Assembly: GCA_902632555.1 (NCBI GenBank)
Contig: CACPCZ010000002.1
Coordinates: 62,001 to 126,000 of the forward strand
Source of the DNA: an uncultured SAR86 cluster bacterium
GTDB lineage: Bacteria > Pseudomonadota > Gammaproteobacteria > Magnimaribacterales > D2472
Length of the DNA: 64,000 nucleotides
Direction: 5' to 3'
Positions 10,322-20,042 of the stretch are shown in pieces; position 1 is the first letter of the stretch, and every line of letters begins with the position of its first letter. Under the pieces are notes generated by a model, which was not told where the DNA came from, did no database searches, and was given only the letters and a program-made list of their open reading frames with translations. The position numbers and the translations under genes are program-made.

Positions 10322-11541
10322 TATTCGCTTTTTACAATTTTAAGAAGTTTTGAAAAAAAGCTTTGATTTTGCTCAGCTAAAATTTCATTATTCAGCTGTT
10401 TATTACCGTGTTCAATTAAGCCTATAGATGTAGAATAAATTGGATTTTGTAAGATTGTTTCCATACCTTGAAAATTTGAAGGAATTCCGAGTCTTACAGA
10501 TGTCTGAAAAATAGACTCTGCTAGCTCAACAACTCCCTCCATTTTTGAGGTCCCACCAGTAAAAACAATTCCAGCAGAAATTTTATCTTCAAAACCATTC
10601 CGTGTAATTTCTGCTTTTATTAAATCAAATAATTCAGAATATCGTGGCTGAATTATATCTGCCAAAGAACTTCTAGATAATTCTCTGGGTGGCCTACCTC
10701 CAACTCCAAGCACTTCAACAGTTTCATCGTCTTTGGTAAATTCTGTTACAGCGCAGCCATGCTTCTGTTTAATGTCTTCAGCCTGTGGTGTCGGAGTTCT
10801 TAGTGCTTGAGCAATGTCACTTGTTACTTGATCTCCAGCAATTGGAATAACACCTGTGAAAACAATTGAACCAGAATTAAATATAGCAATGTCTGTTGTT
10901 CCTCCTCCGATATCAACCATGCAAACACCAAGATCCTTTTCATCACTGGATAGAATTGAATGAGAACTTGCTAACTGCTCTAGGACAAACCCGTCTACAC
11001 TCAAACCACAATTTTTAATGCACTTTTCGATGTTTTTAATTGCGCTATTTGCACATGTTACTAGATGAACTTTAGCCTCTAATCTTACTCCTGACATACC
11101 TAAAGGATCGAGACTCACTTCTTGACCATCAATAACAAATTCCTGAGGCAAAACATGTAAAACTCTTTGATCAGATGGTATTGATACTGCTTGAGCAGAG
11201 TCAATTACTCTATCAATATCATACGAAGTTACCTCTTTATCTCTTATTCCAACAGCACCTTGAGAATTTAAACTTTTTATATGATTTCCGGCTATGCCTA
11301 CAAAAACAGATTTAATTTTTTCTTCAATCATTGATTGAGCTTGTTCGACAGCTTTACTAATGGCATCAGTTGTAGCATCAATATTTACAACAACACCTTT
11401 TTTTAACCCACTTGATGGATATGCTCCAAGAGCAACTATTTCTAATTTATTTTCGTTATTGTATTTGCCAACGATACAGACCACTTTAGATGTGCCAATA
11501 TCTAGGCCAACTATCATATTAGAATTTTTATTCAGTGCCAT
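10318..11541 (-). CDS. ftsA: Cell division protein FtsA
   Basis: An actin-like ATPase that tethers FtsZ to the membrane and recruits late divisome proteins. Residues 10-20 hold 'VGLDIGTSKVVCIVG', followed by the FtsA-specific 1C domain. 'CMVDIGGGTTDIAIF' (phosphate 2) is near residue 205 and 'GIVFTGGTSKMEG' near 325. The C-terminus 'FFSKLLKIVKSEY' is a short amphipathic membrane-targeting helix. Length is 407. It overlaps ftsQ by 14 bp. Unusually, ftsZ does not follow. The next gene is rpsF, and ftsZ lies at the other end of the cluster. Confidence 0.96.
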   Translation of the reverse strand: MALNKNSNMIVGLDIGTSKVVCIVGKYNNENKLEIVALGAYPSSGLKKGVVVNIDATTDAISKAVEQAQSMIEEKIKSVFVGIAGNHIKSLNSQGAVGIRDKEVTSYDIDRVIDSAQAVSIPSDQRVLHVLPQEFVIDGQEVSLDPLGMSGVRLEAKVHLVTCANSAIKNIEKCIKNCGLSVDGFVLEQLASSHSILSSDEKDLGVCMVDIGGGTTDIAIFNSGSIVFTGVIPIAGDQVTSDIAQALRTPTPQAEDIKQKHGCAVTEFTKDDETVEVLGVGGRPPRELSRSSLADIIQPRYSELFDLIKAEITRNGFEDKISAGIVFTGGTSKMEGVVELAESIFQTSVRLGIPSNFQGMETILQNPIYSTSIGLIEHGNKQLNNEILAEQNQSFFSKLLKIVKSEY

Positions 11542-12142
11542 AATTTAAAGCAACCCCATCTTTATATCTAATGTCTATGATACTAGGTATTTTTCCATTC
11601 TCGAACAAATAATTCGAAGTATCTATAAAATTTTTTATTTTTGTATCTGATAAATCTTTTCCGAAACGTATTACAGTGCTATCAGTGAAAATCTCCCAAC
11701 CTTTTGAATGACTATATACAATTTTTCGAGTCTTATACTTTGACGAGACAAGATCAATGATCTGTAAAATTTCTTGAAGGTATTCTTCGGAGCTTTCAAC
11801 ATGAATTAAATCTCTTTTAGACATGTCAAAACTAAACTTATTTAGATTTTCATCATAAAAAAATTTGTTGTTTAATACAAAAATTGGTTTTTTATTTTTG
11901 ATATTAATAAATATTTTATTTCCAAAGGGTTTTGAAATAATTGAAAAATCCTGGATCCAATCCTGATCTTTAATTAATTTCTCAATATCACTTACTGATT
12001 GCATTTTTTGTAAATTTTTTATTAGTCTTGTCTGAGATTCAAACTCAAACCCAGATTCAAAATTTATACTGATATCAAGCTGTTTTGAATAGAGGTTTAT
12101 TGATGAGAAGCTTAATATAGATATAAAAATTATTTTAAACAT
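11528..12142 (-). CDS. ftsQ: Short FtsQ-like cell division protein
   Basis: A divisome scaffold that links FtsB/FtsL to the FtsA/FtsZ side. At 204 residues it is about 70 shorter than E. coli FtsQ. It begins directly with a hydrophobic segment ('MFKIIFISILSFSSINLYS'), so the usual cytoplasmic N-terminal tail is missing. A POTRA-like region follows: 'LQKMQSVSDIEKLIKDQDWIQD' then 'NIKNKKPIFVLN'. The C-terminal part resembles FtsQ ('IDIRYKDGVALNYG', compared with the usual hDhRY-x-x-GhAhxW). Identification rests on that tail and on its position between ddl and ftsA. Confidence 0.85.
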   Translation of the reverse strand: MFKIIFISILSFSSINLYSKQLDISINFESGFEFESQTRLIKNLQKMQSVSDIEKLIKDQDWIQDFSIISKPFGNKIFINIKNKKPIFVLNNKFFYDENLNKFSFDMSKRDLIHVESSEEYLQEILQIIDLVSSKYKTRKIVYSHSKGWEIFTDSTVIRFGKDLSDTKIKNFIDTSNYLFENGKIPSIIDIRYKDGVALNYGTE

Positions 12143-13049
12143 ATCTAAGAATTTTTTTAACGACCTCTTCGTATGATAATCCTAGAAAACTGCCAGATTT
12201 TGGAACGCAGCTGTGACTTGTCATACCTGGCACAGTATTAACTTCAATAACATGTAATTTTCCTTTTTCGTCTTGCATGAAATCAACTCTTGCCCAGCCA
12301 TTACATTCAAGGACATTAAATGCTTTTAATGCAACTTTGGATATTTTTGCAAAATCTTTATCTGATAAATCTGCCTCAGCAAGAATTGTTTCATTGGAAA
12401 CATACTTTGCATCATAGTCATAGAACTCATTATTTGTTTTTATTTCTATAGGAGGAAAGCACTCATTATTAATTATTGTTACAGTATATTCTCTTCCCAA
12501 AATTCTTTCTTCAAATATAAACTCCCTTGATTTGTTATGACACTTATTTTTAGCATCTTCAAATTCTTCAAAATTTGAAATTTTAAAAATATCTATACTT
12601 GAGCCGTCCTCAGACGGTTTCATAAAAAGTTCTGAATCGTATCCATGTTCCTCAAAAAATGATACAAAAGGATTGAATGACTCCTCTAGATTTTTACAAT
12701 ATATAAAATTTGGAGTTTGTATTGAGTTTTCGATTAGCAACTTTTTGCACAATCTTTTGTTCCAAGTATTCTCACATCCTCGTGAATTTGAACCGGTATA
12801 TTTAATCCCAATTGACTCTAGTTTTTCTTGAAGAATACCACTTTCACCTTCAAATCCGTGAAGAGCAATAAATATTACATCAAATTTATTAAATTCGTTT
12901 ATGCTTACTAAATCTTTAAAGTCAATTATCTGGGAATCATGACCGATCTGAATAAGTGCGTCATTAACTCCGTTTCCACTTTTTAATGATATTTCTCTTT
13001 CAGGTGAAGAGCCTCCGCATATTACAGCAAATTTTCTAATTTCATCCAT
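12135..13049 (-). CDS. ddl: D-alanine--D-alanine ligase
   Basis: An ATP-grasp enzyme making the D-Ala-D-Ala dipeptide for MurF. 'VICGGSSPEREISLKSG' is the N-terminal family signature, 'IALHGFEGESGILQ' follows, and 'ARVDFMQDEKGKLHVIEVNTVPGMTSHS' (residues about 260-285) holds the metal/ATP ligands. Its 304 residues match DdlB. It overlaps murC by 8 bp and ftsQ by 8 bp in the standard murC-ddlB-ftsQ order. Confidence 0.96.
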   Translation of the reverse strand: MDEIRKFAVICGGSSPEREISLKSGNGVNDALIQIGHDSQIIDFKDLVSINEFNKFDVIFIALHGFEGESGILQEKLESIGIKYTGSNSRGCENTWNKRLCKKLLIENSIQTPNFIYCKNLEESFNPFVSFFEEHGYDSELFMKPSEDGSSIDIFKISNFEEFEDAKNKCHNKSREFIFEERILGREYTVTIINNECFPPIEIKTNNEFYDYDAKYVSNETILAEADLSDKDFAKISKVALKAFNVLECNGWARVDFMQDEKGKLHVIEVNTVPGMTSHSCVPKSGSFLGLSYEEVVKKILRYV

Positions 13050-14427
13050 TTTTTATACTTTCGCAAACTTTTGAAATGCTCCCTGCCCCTTGAGTTACCA
13101 AAATATCATATGAGTCTTTTTTTAATTTTATAAAATCAATAATATCATCGTCATCTTTTAAATGGGTAACGTCCTTGTGGCCCTTTTTGATAATTGATTC
13201 TACAATCCTTTTGGAATTTATATCTTTAATTGGTTTCTCACTTGCAGAATATATATCAAGCAATATCAAGCAATCCGCCATCACCAGAACATCAACAAAG
13301 TCATTAAAAAGTTGTGCAGTTCTTGTATACCTGTGAGGCTGAAAAATCATACATATTCTTTTATTTGGATATTCTTCTTTTATTCCGTTTAAATTACATC
13401 TTATTTCAATTGGATGATGTCCGTAATCGTCAATAAGTGTTATCTTTTTTGATTCTATATTAACTTTATGTTTTTCATACCTTCTTCCTACACCAGAAAA
13501 ATCTGATATAGCTTTTCTTATTTTTTCAATACCAATTTGTTCCTCCAGCGCTACAGAAATTGCAGCAGATGCATTAAATACATTATGTTTGCCTGGTAAA
13601 TTTAATAAAAAATCATATTTAGAATTATTTTTACTGTCGTAGATTGTAAAATTTTGACTTCCTCCCTTGCTCTCAATATTTCTTATCACATAATTACAGT
13701 CAGTTTTTTCGCCAAAAGTTATCGTCTTTCTTGCGATTCTTTTTGAAACTTTCAAAACATCACTATCATCACCATTCATGACTACGTAACCCCAGAAAGG
13801 AATATTTTCAAGAAAAGTTACAAATGAATCTAATAAATTTTCAAAAATATTGTTGTAATGAACCAGGTGATCATTATCAATATTTGTTAATACGGCTACA
13901 TCAGGTTGTAAATGAATAAATGTTCCATCGCTTTCGTCTGCTTCTGCAATTAGATATTTGCCTTTTCCAAGATCAGAGTTCTCATTAGTGCTGAGAACTT
14001 TTCCTCCCACAACATATGTTGGACTTAAATCAGCAACGTCAAAAATTTTTGCAATCATGCTAGTTGTTGTAGTTTTTCCATGGCTTCCAGCTATCGCAAT
14101 ACTTTCATAACCAATCATCAAGCTTCCAAGCATCTCTGCTCTTGGTATTACAGTTATTGATTTATTTTTTGCTGCAATTAATTCTGGATTATCAGCTTCA
14201 ATTGCTGATGAAACAACCAACAAGTCAGCTCCATCAATGTTTTCCTTACAATGTCCATGAAAAACAACTGCACCATCTTTAGCAATTTTTTCTAATTCTT
14301 CAGAAAAATTAATATCAGACCCTGAAACTGAATACCCTTTTTGCAAAAGAACTCTTGCAATTCCTATCATGCCAGCACCACCAATACCCACAAAATGTAT
14401 ATTTTTTACTTTTTCTAATTTTTTCAC
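13042..14427 (-). CDS. murC: UDP-N-acetylmuramate--L-alanine ligase
   Basis: Adds L-Ala to UDP-MurNAc, the first step of stem-peptide synthesis. The N-terminal Rossmann motif 'IHFVGIGGAGMIGIARVL' is present, as are the ATP loop 'IAGSHGKTTTTSMIA' near residue 115, 'EADESDGTF', 'NIDNDHLVHY', 'PGKHNVFNASAAI' and 'FQPHRYTRT'. Its 461 residues are the family norm. The intact motifs make a useful internal contrast with the degenerate MurD of the same cluster. Confidence 0.97.
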   Translation of the reverse strand: MKKLEKVKNIHFVGIGGAGMIGIARVLLQKGYSVSGSDINFSEELEKIAKDGAVVFHGHCKENIDGADLLVVSSAIEADNPELIAAKNKSITVIPRAEMLGSLMIGYESIAIAGSHGKTTTTSMIAKIFDVADLSPTYVVGGKVLSTNENSDLGKGKYLIAEADESDGTFIHLQPDVAVLTNIDNDHLVHYNNIFENLLDSFVTFLENIPFWGYVVMNGDDSDVLKVSKRIARKTITFGEKTDCNYVIRNIESKGGSQNFTIYDSKNNSKYDFLLNLPGKHNVFNASAAISVALEEQIGIEKIRKAISDFSGVGRRYEKHKVNIESKKITLIDDYGHHPIEIRCNLNGIKEEYPNKRICMIFQPHRYTRTAQLFNDFVDVLVMADCLILLDIYSASEKPIKDINSKRIVESIIKKGHKDVTHLKDDDDIIDFIKLKKDSYDILVTQGAGSISKVCESIKNG

Positions 14428-15470
14428 TTTCTACTCAAGTAATGATTAATATTATCTAAGATTTTTTTCGATGCATTAATATGAATTTTCGAGTCATTTT
14501 TTTTCCAATCTTTATACAACTCATCATCAACAATTGTCTTAATCTTTGCTGTTAATGACTCTAATGATCCCTTTTGTTCATGAATTAATCCCATTTTTTG
14601 ATCAAAAATTAATTTTGCATTTTCAAGTTGATGATTATCAATTGAGTTTGATAATGGAATCATTAAGACTCCTCTTTTAAGAGAGGTAATCTCAGAAATA
14701 CTTAATGCTCCTGATCTAGATATAACAAAGTCAGACCATAAAATTTGTTCAACAGGGTTATCATAGAAATCTCTTACCTCAGCTTGCAAATTATATTTTG
14801 CATACTGCTCTGAAACTTCACTTGATCGACCACTTCCACTTTGATGTTTAATATTGATATTAGAAAAGTTTTTCAGTGCAGTTGGAACAGAGGAGTTTAT
14901 ATATTCAGCACCTTGGCTACCACCGGTAATATAGATATTAATTTTATGATCATCAATGATCATTTCATTCTCTTCGAACTTTATAAATGAGTCTCTTATT
15001 GGATTTCCAGTTACTATTGAATTTTTGATATTTTTGATAGGCATCCCTAAAAAATTTATTTTTGAAAAATTAGATAAAAGTTTATTAGCTGAACCTAAAA
15101 CTGAGTTTTGTTCATGAAGAAAAATTGGTTTTTTTAATATCCAACATGAAATTCCAGCTGGAACAGTAATAAAGCCTCCAAATCCTATCATGGCATCAAT
15201 TTTTTCAATTCTTAGAATATTTAATACTTTAAAAATATTTACGATAATTTGAAATATGACCCTTATCTTTTTAAATATACTTTTTCCTCGAAAGCCCTCA
15301 ATAGAAAGTTGATATGATTTTATATTCAAATCTTTAAAAGCAATTTTCTCTATATTTGACCCAGTTCCAATAACTATGACTTCGTGATTATTACTAATAA
15401 TTTCATTTGAAAGTGCCTGAGCTGGATACACATGACCTCCAGTCTTTGCAGCAACAATCATAAATTTCAT
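14424..15470 (-). CDS. murG: Lipid II synthase, GlcNAc transferase MurG
   Basis: A GT28-family peripheral membrane enzyme transferring GlcNAc from UDP-GlcNAc to lipid I. 'AAKTGGHVYPAQAL' is the first G-loop, 'MIGFGGFITVPAGISCW' the membrane-association region, 'NIYITGGSQGAEYIN' the second G-loop, and 'SRSGALSISEIT' the nucleotide-sugar motif. Length is 348. It overlaps murC by 4 bp. Confidence 0.95.
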   Translation of the reverse strand: MKFMIVAAKTGGHVYPAQALSNEIISNNHEVIVIGTGSNIEKIAFKDLNIKSYQLSIEGFRGKSIFKKIRVIFQIIVNIFKVLNILRIEKIDAMIGFGGFITVPAGISCWILKKPIFLHEQNSVLGSANKLLSNFSKINFLGMPIKNIKNSIVTGNPIRDSFIKFEENEMIIDDHKINIYITGGSQGAEYINSSVPTALKNFSNINIKHQSGSGRSSEVSEQYAKYNLQAEVRDFYDNPVEQILWSDFVISRSGALSISEITSLKRGVLMIPLSNSIDNHQLENAKLIFDQKMGLIHEQKGSLESLTAKIKTIVDDELYKDWKKNDSKIHINASKKILDNINHYLSRK

Positions 15471-15473
15471 AAT

Positions 15474-16583
15474 TTAAAATATCTTATTTTCATTATTAAT
15501 TCTCAGCGCGATTCCTATCAAAGACAACATAATTATAATACTTGTCCCTCCATAACTTATAAATGGAAGAGTAAGACCTTTTGTGGGCAAAAGACCAATA
15601 TTGACTGAAATATTAAAGATAGTTTGTATTGTAATTAAAAGAAAGATTCCAAAAACTGCATATCCTTGAAAAAGTCTACCCTTATTAAAAGATTCAAATG
15701 ATATAAATATTAATCCGACGAAAAGTAATGCAAACAAGGTTATTAAAAAAAGGCCGCCTATTATGCCAAGCTCCTCTACAAGTATTGCAAAAATAAAATC
15801 AGTATGTGCTTCAGGAAGATAGAAACTCTTCTGGAAGCTATTTCCAAGTCCAACTCCCAACCACCCACCTTGACCAATGCTAATGAGAGAATTTGATAGC
15901 TGCCAACCTGCATTAAGTACAACATCTGCTGCGAATGGATCTGTAAATGCCAGTACTCTTGCAAGCCTCATTGGTGATGAAGAGATCGCAAGATATCCCA
16001 AGAGCACTATTAAAAGAACCAATAGACATAATTGTGTAAAAGATATACCAGCATAAAAAAGTATTCCCACAACTAAAATACAAATAATTGCGGTTGTTCC
16101 TAGATCTGGTTGTCCCATTACTAAAATAGAAATTAAAAAAAGTAAAAATAAAGGTTTTAAAAATCCCCTCAAAGAATCAATCTCTGTAATTCTTCTTACA
16201 GAATATCCGGAAATATACAGTATAAGGCTGAATTTACAAATCTCAGATGGTTGAATATTAATTGGGCCAAGTCTAATCCATCTAATACTTCCATTGACGT
16301 TAGTGCCAACATCTGGAACAAAAAGGATAGCAAGCAAAAATATACTAACTAACATAAACAACCAATCGATTTTAAATAAAAAATCAGATGGTATGAATAA
16401 AAAAAATGTCATGATTAAAAGTCCAATCCCAATAAAAAGAATTTGTCTCTGTGCGAAATAAAAAGGATTGTTTGTCATGTCATCTGCTATATAGATACTT
16501 GATGAAGCTACCATGATTATCCCCATCATAAGTAAAAATATTACAGGAATAATTACAAAAACATCATTATTGTTTATCTTCAT
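15474..16583 (-). CDS. ftsW: Septal peptidoglycan polymerase FtsW
   Basis: A SEDS-family lipid II glycosyltransferase that works with FtsI at the septum. The 369-residue protein has about ten hydrophobic segments. SEDS signatures are visible: 'NGSIRWIRLGPINIQPSEICKF' region, 'GQPDLGTTAII', 'GGWLGVGLGNSFQK', 'EAHTDFIFAILVEELG' and 'GLTLPFISYGGTS'. It lies between murD and murG in canonical order. Confidence 0.96.
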   Translation of the reverse strand: MKINNNDVFVIIPVIFLLMMGIIMVASSSIYIADDMTNNPFYFAQRQILFIGIGLLIMTFFLFIPSDFLFKIDWLFMLVSIFLLAILFVPDVGTNVNGSIRWIRLGPINIQPSEICKFSLILYISGYSVRRITEIDSLRGFLKPLFLLFLISILVMGQPDLGTTAIICILVVGILFYAGISFTQLCLLVLLIVLLGYLAISSSPMRLARVLAFTDPFAADVVLNAGWQLSNSLISIGQGGWLGVGLGNSFQKSFYLPEAHTDFIFAILVEELGIIGGLFLITLFALLFVGLIFISFESFNKGRLFQGYAVFGIFLLITIQTIFNISVNIGLLPTKGLTLPFISYGGTSIIIMLSLIGIALRINNENKIF

Positions 16584-17618
16584 TTAAACTGAGTATTTTT
16601 TGAAAAGTTTGTTAAACGCATCGCCTCTCTCTTCAAAATTAGCAAAATCTTCACCGCTTGGATAACCAGGTGAAAAAAGAATATTCTTACAAATTTTCTT
16701 GTTATTTAATGATTTAAAAATTTCTTCAAGTGTCTCAAAAATCTTTTTATTAGTATGCTTTATACATTTATCTATCTGCTTAGAATGCTTACCAAATATA
16801 TAAATTTCCTCAGGCCCACATATCTCTATTTCTCTATTTCCCTCTTTTTTAGGATCACCACAAACTATCAAAACATATTCTGAATCAAAAAATTTTTTAT
16901 TAGTTTTTTCGATTGCATGTTTAAGTGCATGAAAATTAGTACATTTAGAGTCATTAATAACTTTCTCTGAAATTATCTGGTATCTGTAAGGTAAATTTTT
17001 AAAAATAATCTCTTTTGCATCAGTTTTAGTAATCCATTTAAATAACTTACAAGGATCTATTTCAGATTTTATAAATTTTTTTGATAAAAGAATCTTCTCT
17101 TTTGCTTCTTTATACGATTCAAAATCACCATGATAGTCTAAATGGTCAACATCTATATTGAGCAAAATTCCGAAATCTAAATTATTTGTAATCATTTTGT
17201 CCAACTGAAAACTTGAGAGTTCTAGAATTGAATATTTACTACTATTTATGCTATCCAGCATTGGATTTCCAATATTTCCAATTAAATTTACAGAATCAAA
17301 ATCCTTAAATAGCTGATAGAGATGATAGGCGGTTGTACTTTTTCTATTAGTTCCTGTAATTCCTATTTTTATTGAATTATCTTCTCGGAAAAATAAATCT
17401 AAATCTGTGAGAACATTTTTATTTTTGCATAAAATATCATGATAAATATCTTTTGGAATTCCTGGACTGCATAAAATTTGATCGTATTTAGTTAAATCAT
17501 ATTTTTTACTGTACTTTTTAATATTCTTATCAAATATGTCAAATTTTAAATTCTTGTTATTTAAGTATCTCTCAAATGATTCACCGGTCTTACCATAACC
17601 ATATATGAGAGATTTCAT
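16584..17618 (-). CDS. murD: Shortened, divergent MurD (UDP-MurNAc-L-Ala--D-Glu ligase)
   Basis: Position between mraY and ftsW, plus 'LELSSFQLD', 'NIDVDHLDYHGDFESYKEAK' (carbamylated-lysine region), 'VINDSKCTN' and 'FANFEERGD', identifies MurD, which adds D-Glu to the stem peptide. It is only 344 residues, about 90 fewer than E. coli MurD. After the lysine region the sequence jumps almost directly to 'NLPYRYQ' and 'INDSKCTN', so the stretch with the usual GxHNxxNxxAA motif is missing. The ATP loop reads GTNRKST instead of GTNGKST. 'LFSPGYPSGEDF' replaces the usual LLSPACAS. The reading frame is open throughout, so this is divergence and not an obvious frameshift. Confidence 0.85.
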   Translation of the reverse strand: MKSLIYGYGKTGESFERYLNNKNLKFDIFDKNIKKYSKKYDLTKYDQILCSPGIPKDIYHDILCKNKNVLTDLDLFFREDNSIKIGITGTNRKSTTAYHLYQLFKDFDSVNLIGNIGNPMLDSINSSKYSILELSSFQLDKMITNNLDFGILLNIDVDHLDYHGDFESYKEAKEKILLSKKFIKSEIDPCKLFKWITKTDAKEIIFKNLPYRYQIISEKVINDSKCTNFHALKHAIEKTNKKFFDSEYVLIVCGDPKKEGNREIEICGPEEIYIFGKHSKQIDKCIKHTNKKIFETLEEIFKSLNNKKICKNILFSPGYPSGEDFANFEERGDAFNKLFKKYSV

Positions 17619-17623
17619 TGCAA

Positions 17624-18709
17624 CTACCTAATCTTTAAGGTTGATAAAGCAATTAAAATTAAAACTAACGTAATTATCCAGAACCTAACAATAATTTTTG
17701 GTTCAGCCAAACCTTTAAGTTCATAATGGTGATGAATTGGTGCCATTAGGAAAACTCTCTTACCTCTTGTCTTAAATGATATGACTTGAATTGCAACACT
17801 CAAAGTTTCAATTACAAAGACTCCTGCCATTATGGCAAACACAAGTTCATGTCTTAGTATGATTGCAATAATTCCTAAAATAGCTCCCAAGGCAAGAGAA
17901 CCAATATCGCCCATAAACACCTGAGCAGGATATGTGTTATACCATAAAAAACCTATGCCAGAACCTATAAGGGCACCACAAAATACTATCAGCTCTCCTG
18001 ATAATGGTAAGTGAGGAAGATATAGATAATCAGCAATTAATTGATTACCCATAGCATAAGCAATGAGGCCTAGTGCACCACCGATCAGAACGGAAGGCAA
18101 AATTGCCAGGCCATCAAGACCATCGGTTAAATTTACAGCATTTGAAGATCCAACAAGCACAAATACCCCAGTAAAAATAAATAAATATGGTGACATTGGA
18201 ATTATAAAATCTTTAAAAAAAGGAACTATGAATGAGATTTCTGGAATAATTTCTGCAGAAAAATATAAATAAGTTATTGATATTAATGAAATAAATGATT
18301 GAAAGATTATCTTCTGTTTAGAAGTAAGGCCGTCTGAGTTTTTATTTTTAATTTTTAAATAATCATCAAAAAATCCTATGACTGAAAAACCAACAGTAAC
18401 CCCAAGAACAACCCAAATATATCTATTTCCTAGATCTGCCCAAAGTAAAGTTGAGGTTACTAGAGAAAATAAAATTAACAGTCCTCCCATGGTTGGTGTA
18501 CCTGTTTTCTTATGATGAGAAGATGGACCATCTTCCCTTACGTACTGCTCGAACTGGAGCGATTTAAGAAAACTTATGATCACAGGACCCATTAAAATAG
18601 AAATTATTAATGCTGTAAGAGTACCTCCTATTGTGCGTACAGTAAGATATCTAAGAACATCAAATCCTGGATCAACTGAGACTAAAACTGTACCTAAATA
18701 CTCAAACAT
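17624..18709 (-). CDS. mraY: Phospho-MurNAc-pentapeptide transferase MraY
   Basis: An integral membrane enzyme that makes lipid I from UDP-MurNAc-pentapeptide and undecaprenyl phosphate. Its 361 residues form about ten membrane helices. Signatures are '[14 protein letters not shown]', 'FFDDYLKI' (Asp-rich, Mg2+), '[13 protein letters not shown]', '[11 protein letters not shown]' and '[11 protein letters not shown]'. It overlaps murF by 8 bp and is 5 bp upstream of murD. Confidence 0.98.
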   Translation of the reverse strand: MFEYLGTVLVSVDPGFDVLRYLTVRTIGGTLTALIISILMGPVIISFLKSLQFEQYVREDGPSSHHKKTGTPTMGGLLILFSLVTSTLLWADLGNRYIWVVLGVTVGFSVIGFFDDYLKIKNKNSDGLTSKQKIIFQSFISLISITYLYFSAEIIPEISFIVPFFKDFIIPMSPYLFIFTGVFVLVGSSNAVNLTDGLDGLAILPSVLIGGALGLIAYAMGNQLIADYLYLPHLPLSGELIVFCGALIGSGIGFLWYNTYPAQVFMGDIGSLALGAILGIIAIILRHELVFAIMAGVFVIETLSVAIQVISFKTRGKRVFLMAPIHHHYELKGLAEPKIIVRFWIITLVLILIALSTLKIR

Positions 18710-20042
18710 TAATAAATCTCTCCATCCTCATTCCTCTAGAACCCTTCATTAAGATAACATCATTTTTTGATATATTTTGAATTAAATAGTCTTTAAGTTC
18801 ATCTTCTTGATCAAAAAAAATTCCGTTTTTTCCAAAGCCGTCAACTGAATACTTTGTGAGCTCTCCAAAACCAATGAAAGTATCAATTTTTTTGGTGTAT
18901 GCATATTGACCAACCTCCTTATGCAAGCTTCGTTTATAGCGCCCTAATTCCAACATATCACCCAAAATCAAATAAGTTTTACCATTATAATTACTCAATA
19001 AATCAATAGATTTTTTTGTAGAATCCGGATTTGCGTTGTAGGTATCATCTATTAAGGTTGAATTGTTTATCCATTTTGATTTTTTTAATCTTGATACAAC
19101 AAACTTTAAGGAATTTATCTCCTTTGAAAATTCATTAAGATCCTTTTTTAAATAATAATGAGCTGCGCAACTAGCAAGAATATTCATAGCGTTATGTTTA
19201 CCCTCTAAATTCGAAGAAATTTGTATATTGTTTTCAAGATATTTTGATTCAATACAGAAATCTATTCCGATACTAGTTAATTTTATATTTGAAGGATAAA
19301 AATCTGCAGAATTTGTCAGTCCAAAAGTAATCACATCAATGTCATCTCTAATACTTTTCCAATATGCGAGATGTTTTTGGTTGCAATTTGGTACTATTAG
19401 ACATCCATTCTTTTTGATATTGCTAATAATTTCAGATTTAACTTTTAATACACCTTCAATATTTTTTAAATGCTCAAGATGGGAGTGTCCAATATTAGTA
19501 ATAATTCCGATATGAGGATTTAGTATTTTACTTAGATAATCAATATCTTTTAGTTTGGATGCACCTATTTCATATACTAGATACTTTGACTCTCTAGAAG
19601 AATTAAGAATACTTAATGGTAATCCAATTTGGTTATTAAAATTTTTTATAGTGCTTGAAGAATGATCAAGTGTTTTTGCTATGATATTAGTTGTTGTTGT
19701 TTTTCCATTACTGCCGGTTATTGCAATTACTTTCCCATCGTAATTTTTGATAATATTTCTACAGATTTTTTTGAGGGTCTGAATGGTATCTTTTACATAG
19801 ATAATTCTTTTGTTTGTATTATTTATAAATTTTTTATCATCGACAAAAGCAATTAGAGCTCCATTTTTTAGAGCATCTTCAGCAAAATCATTTCCATTAA
19901 AATTGTCGCCTTTTATTGCAAAAAATAAGGAGTTTTTCTTAATTTTTCTTGTATCTATTGAGATATTTTTAAAAGAAGAATATTTTCTTATTTTTATTTC
20001 AAGATATTTCTCAAGATCATGTGTGTTAGTTATAAATTTCAT
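18702..20042 (-). CDS. murF: UDP-MurNAc-tripeptide--D-Ala-D-Ala ligase
   Basis: Adds D-Ala-D-Ala to complete the UDP-MurNAc-pentapeptide. The substrate domain has '[24 protein letters not shown]'. The ATP loop is '[16 protein letters not shown]' near residue 105, followed by '[11 protein letters not shown]', '[12 protein letters not shown]', '[11 protein letters not shown]', '[12 protein letters not shown]' and 'LGDMLELG'. At 446 residues it is a full-length family member. It overlaps murE by 17 bp. Confidence 0.96.
   Translation of the reverse strand: MKFITNTHDLEKYLEIKIRKYSSFKNISIDTRKIKKNSLFFAIKGDNFNGNDFAEDALKNGALIAFVDDKKFINNTNKRIIYVKDTIQTLKKICRNIIKNYDGKVIAITGSNGKTTTTNIIAKTLDHSSSTIKNFNNQIGLPLSILNSSRESKYLVYEIGASKLKDIDYLSKILNPHIGIITNIGHSHLEHLKNIEGVLKVKSEIISNIKKNGCLIVPNCNQKHLAYWKSIRDDIDVITFGLTNSADFYPSNIKLTSIGIDFCIESKYLENNIQISSNLEGKHNAMNILASCAAHYYLKKDLNEFSKEINSLKFVVSRLKKSKWINNSTLIDDTYNANPDSTKKSIDLLSNYNGKTYLILGDMLELGRYKRSLHKEVGQYAYTKKIDTFIGFGELTKYSVDGFGKNGIFFDQEDELKDYLIQNISKNDVILMKGSRGMRMERFINV

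Noticed and set aside
16584-17618. MurD shortening explained by a frameshift or pseudogene
   Set aside because: The frame is open from start to stop, and motifs on both sides of the missing stretch are in one frame. In-frame deletion or divergence is more likely, though a sequencing or assembly deletion cannot be fully excluded.
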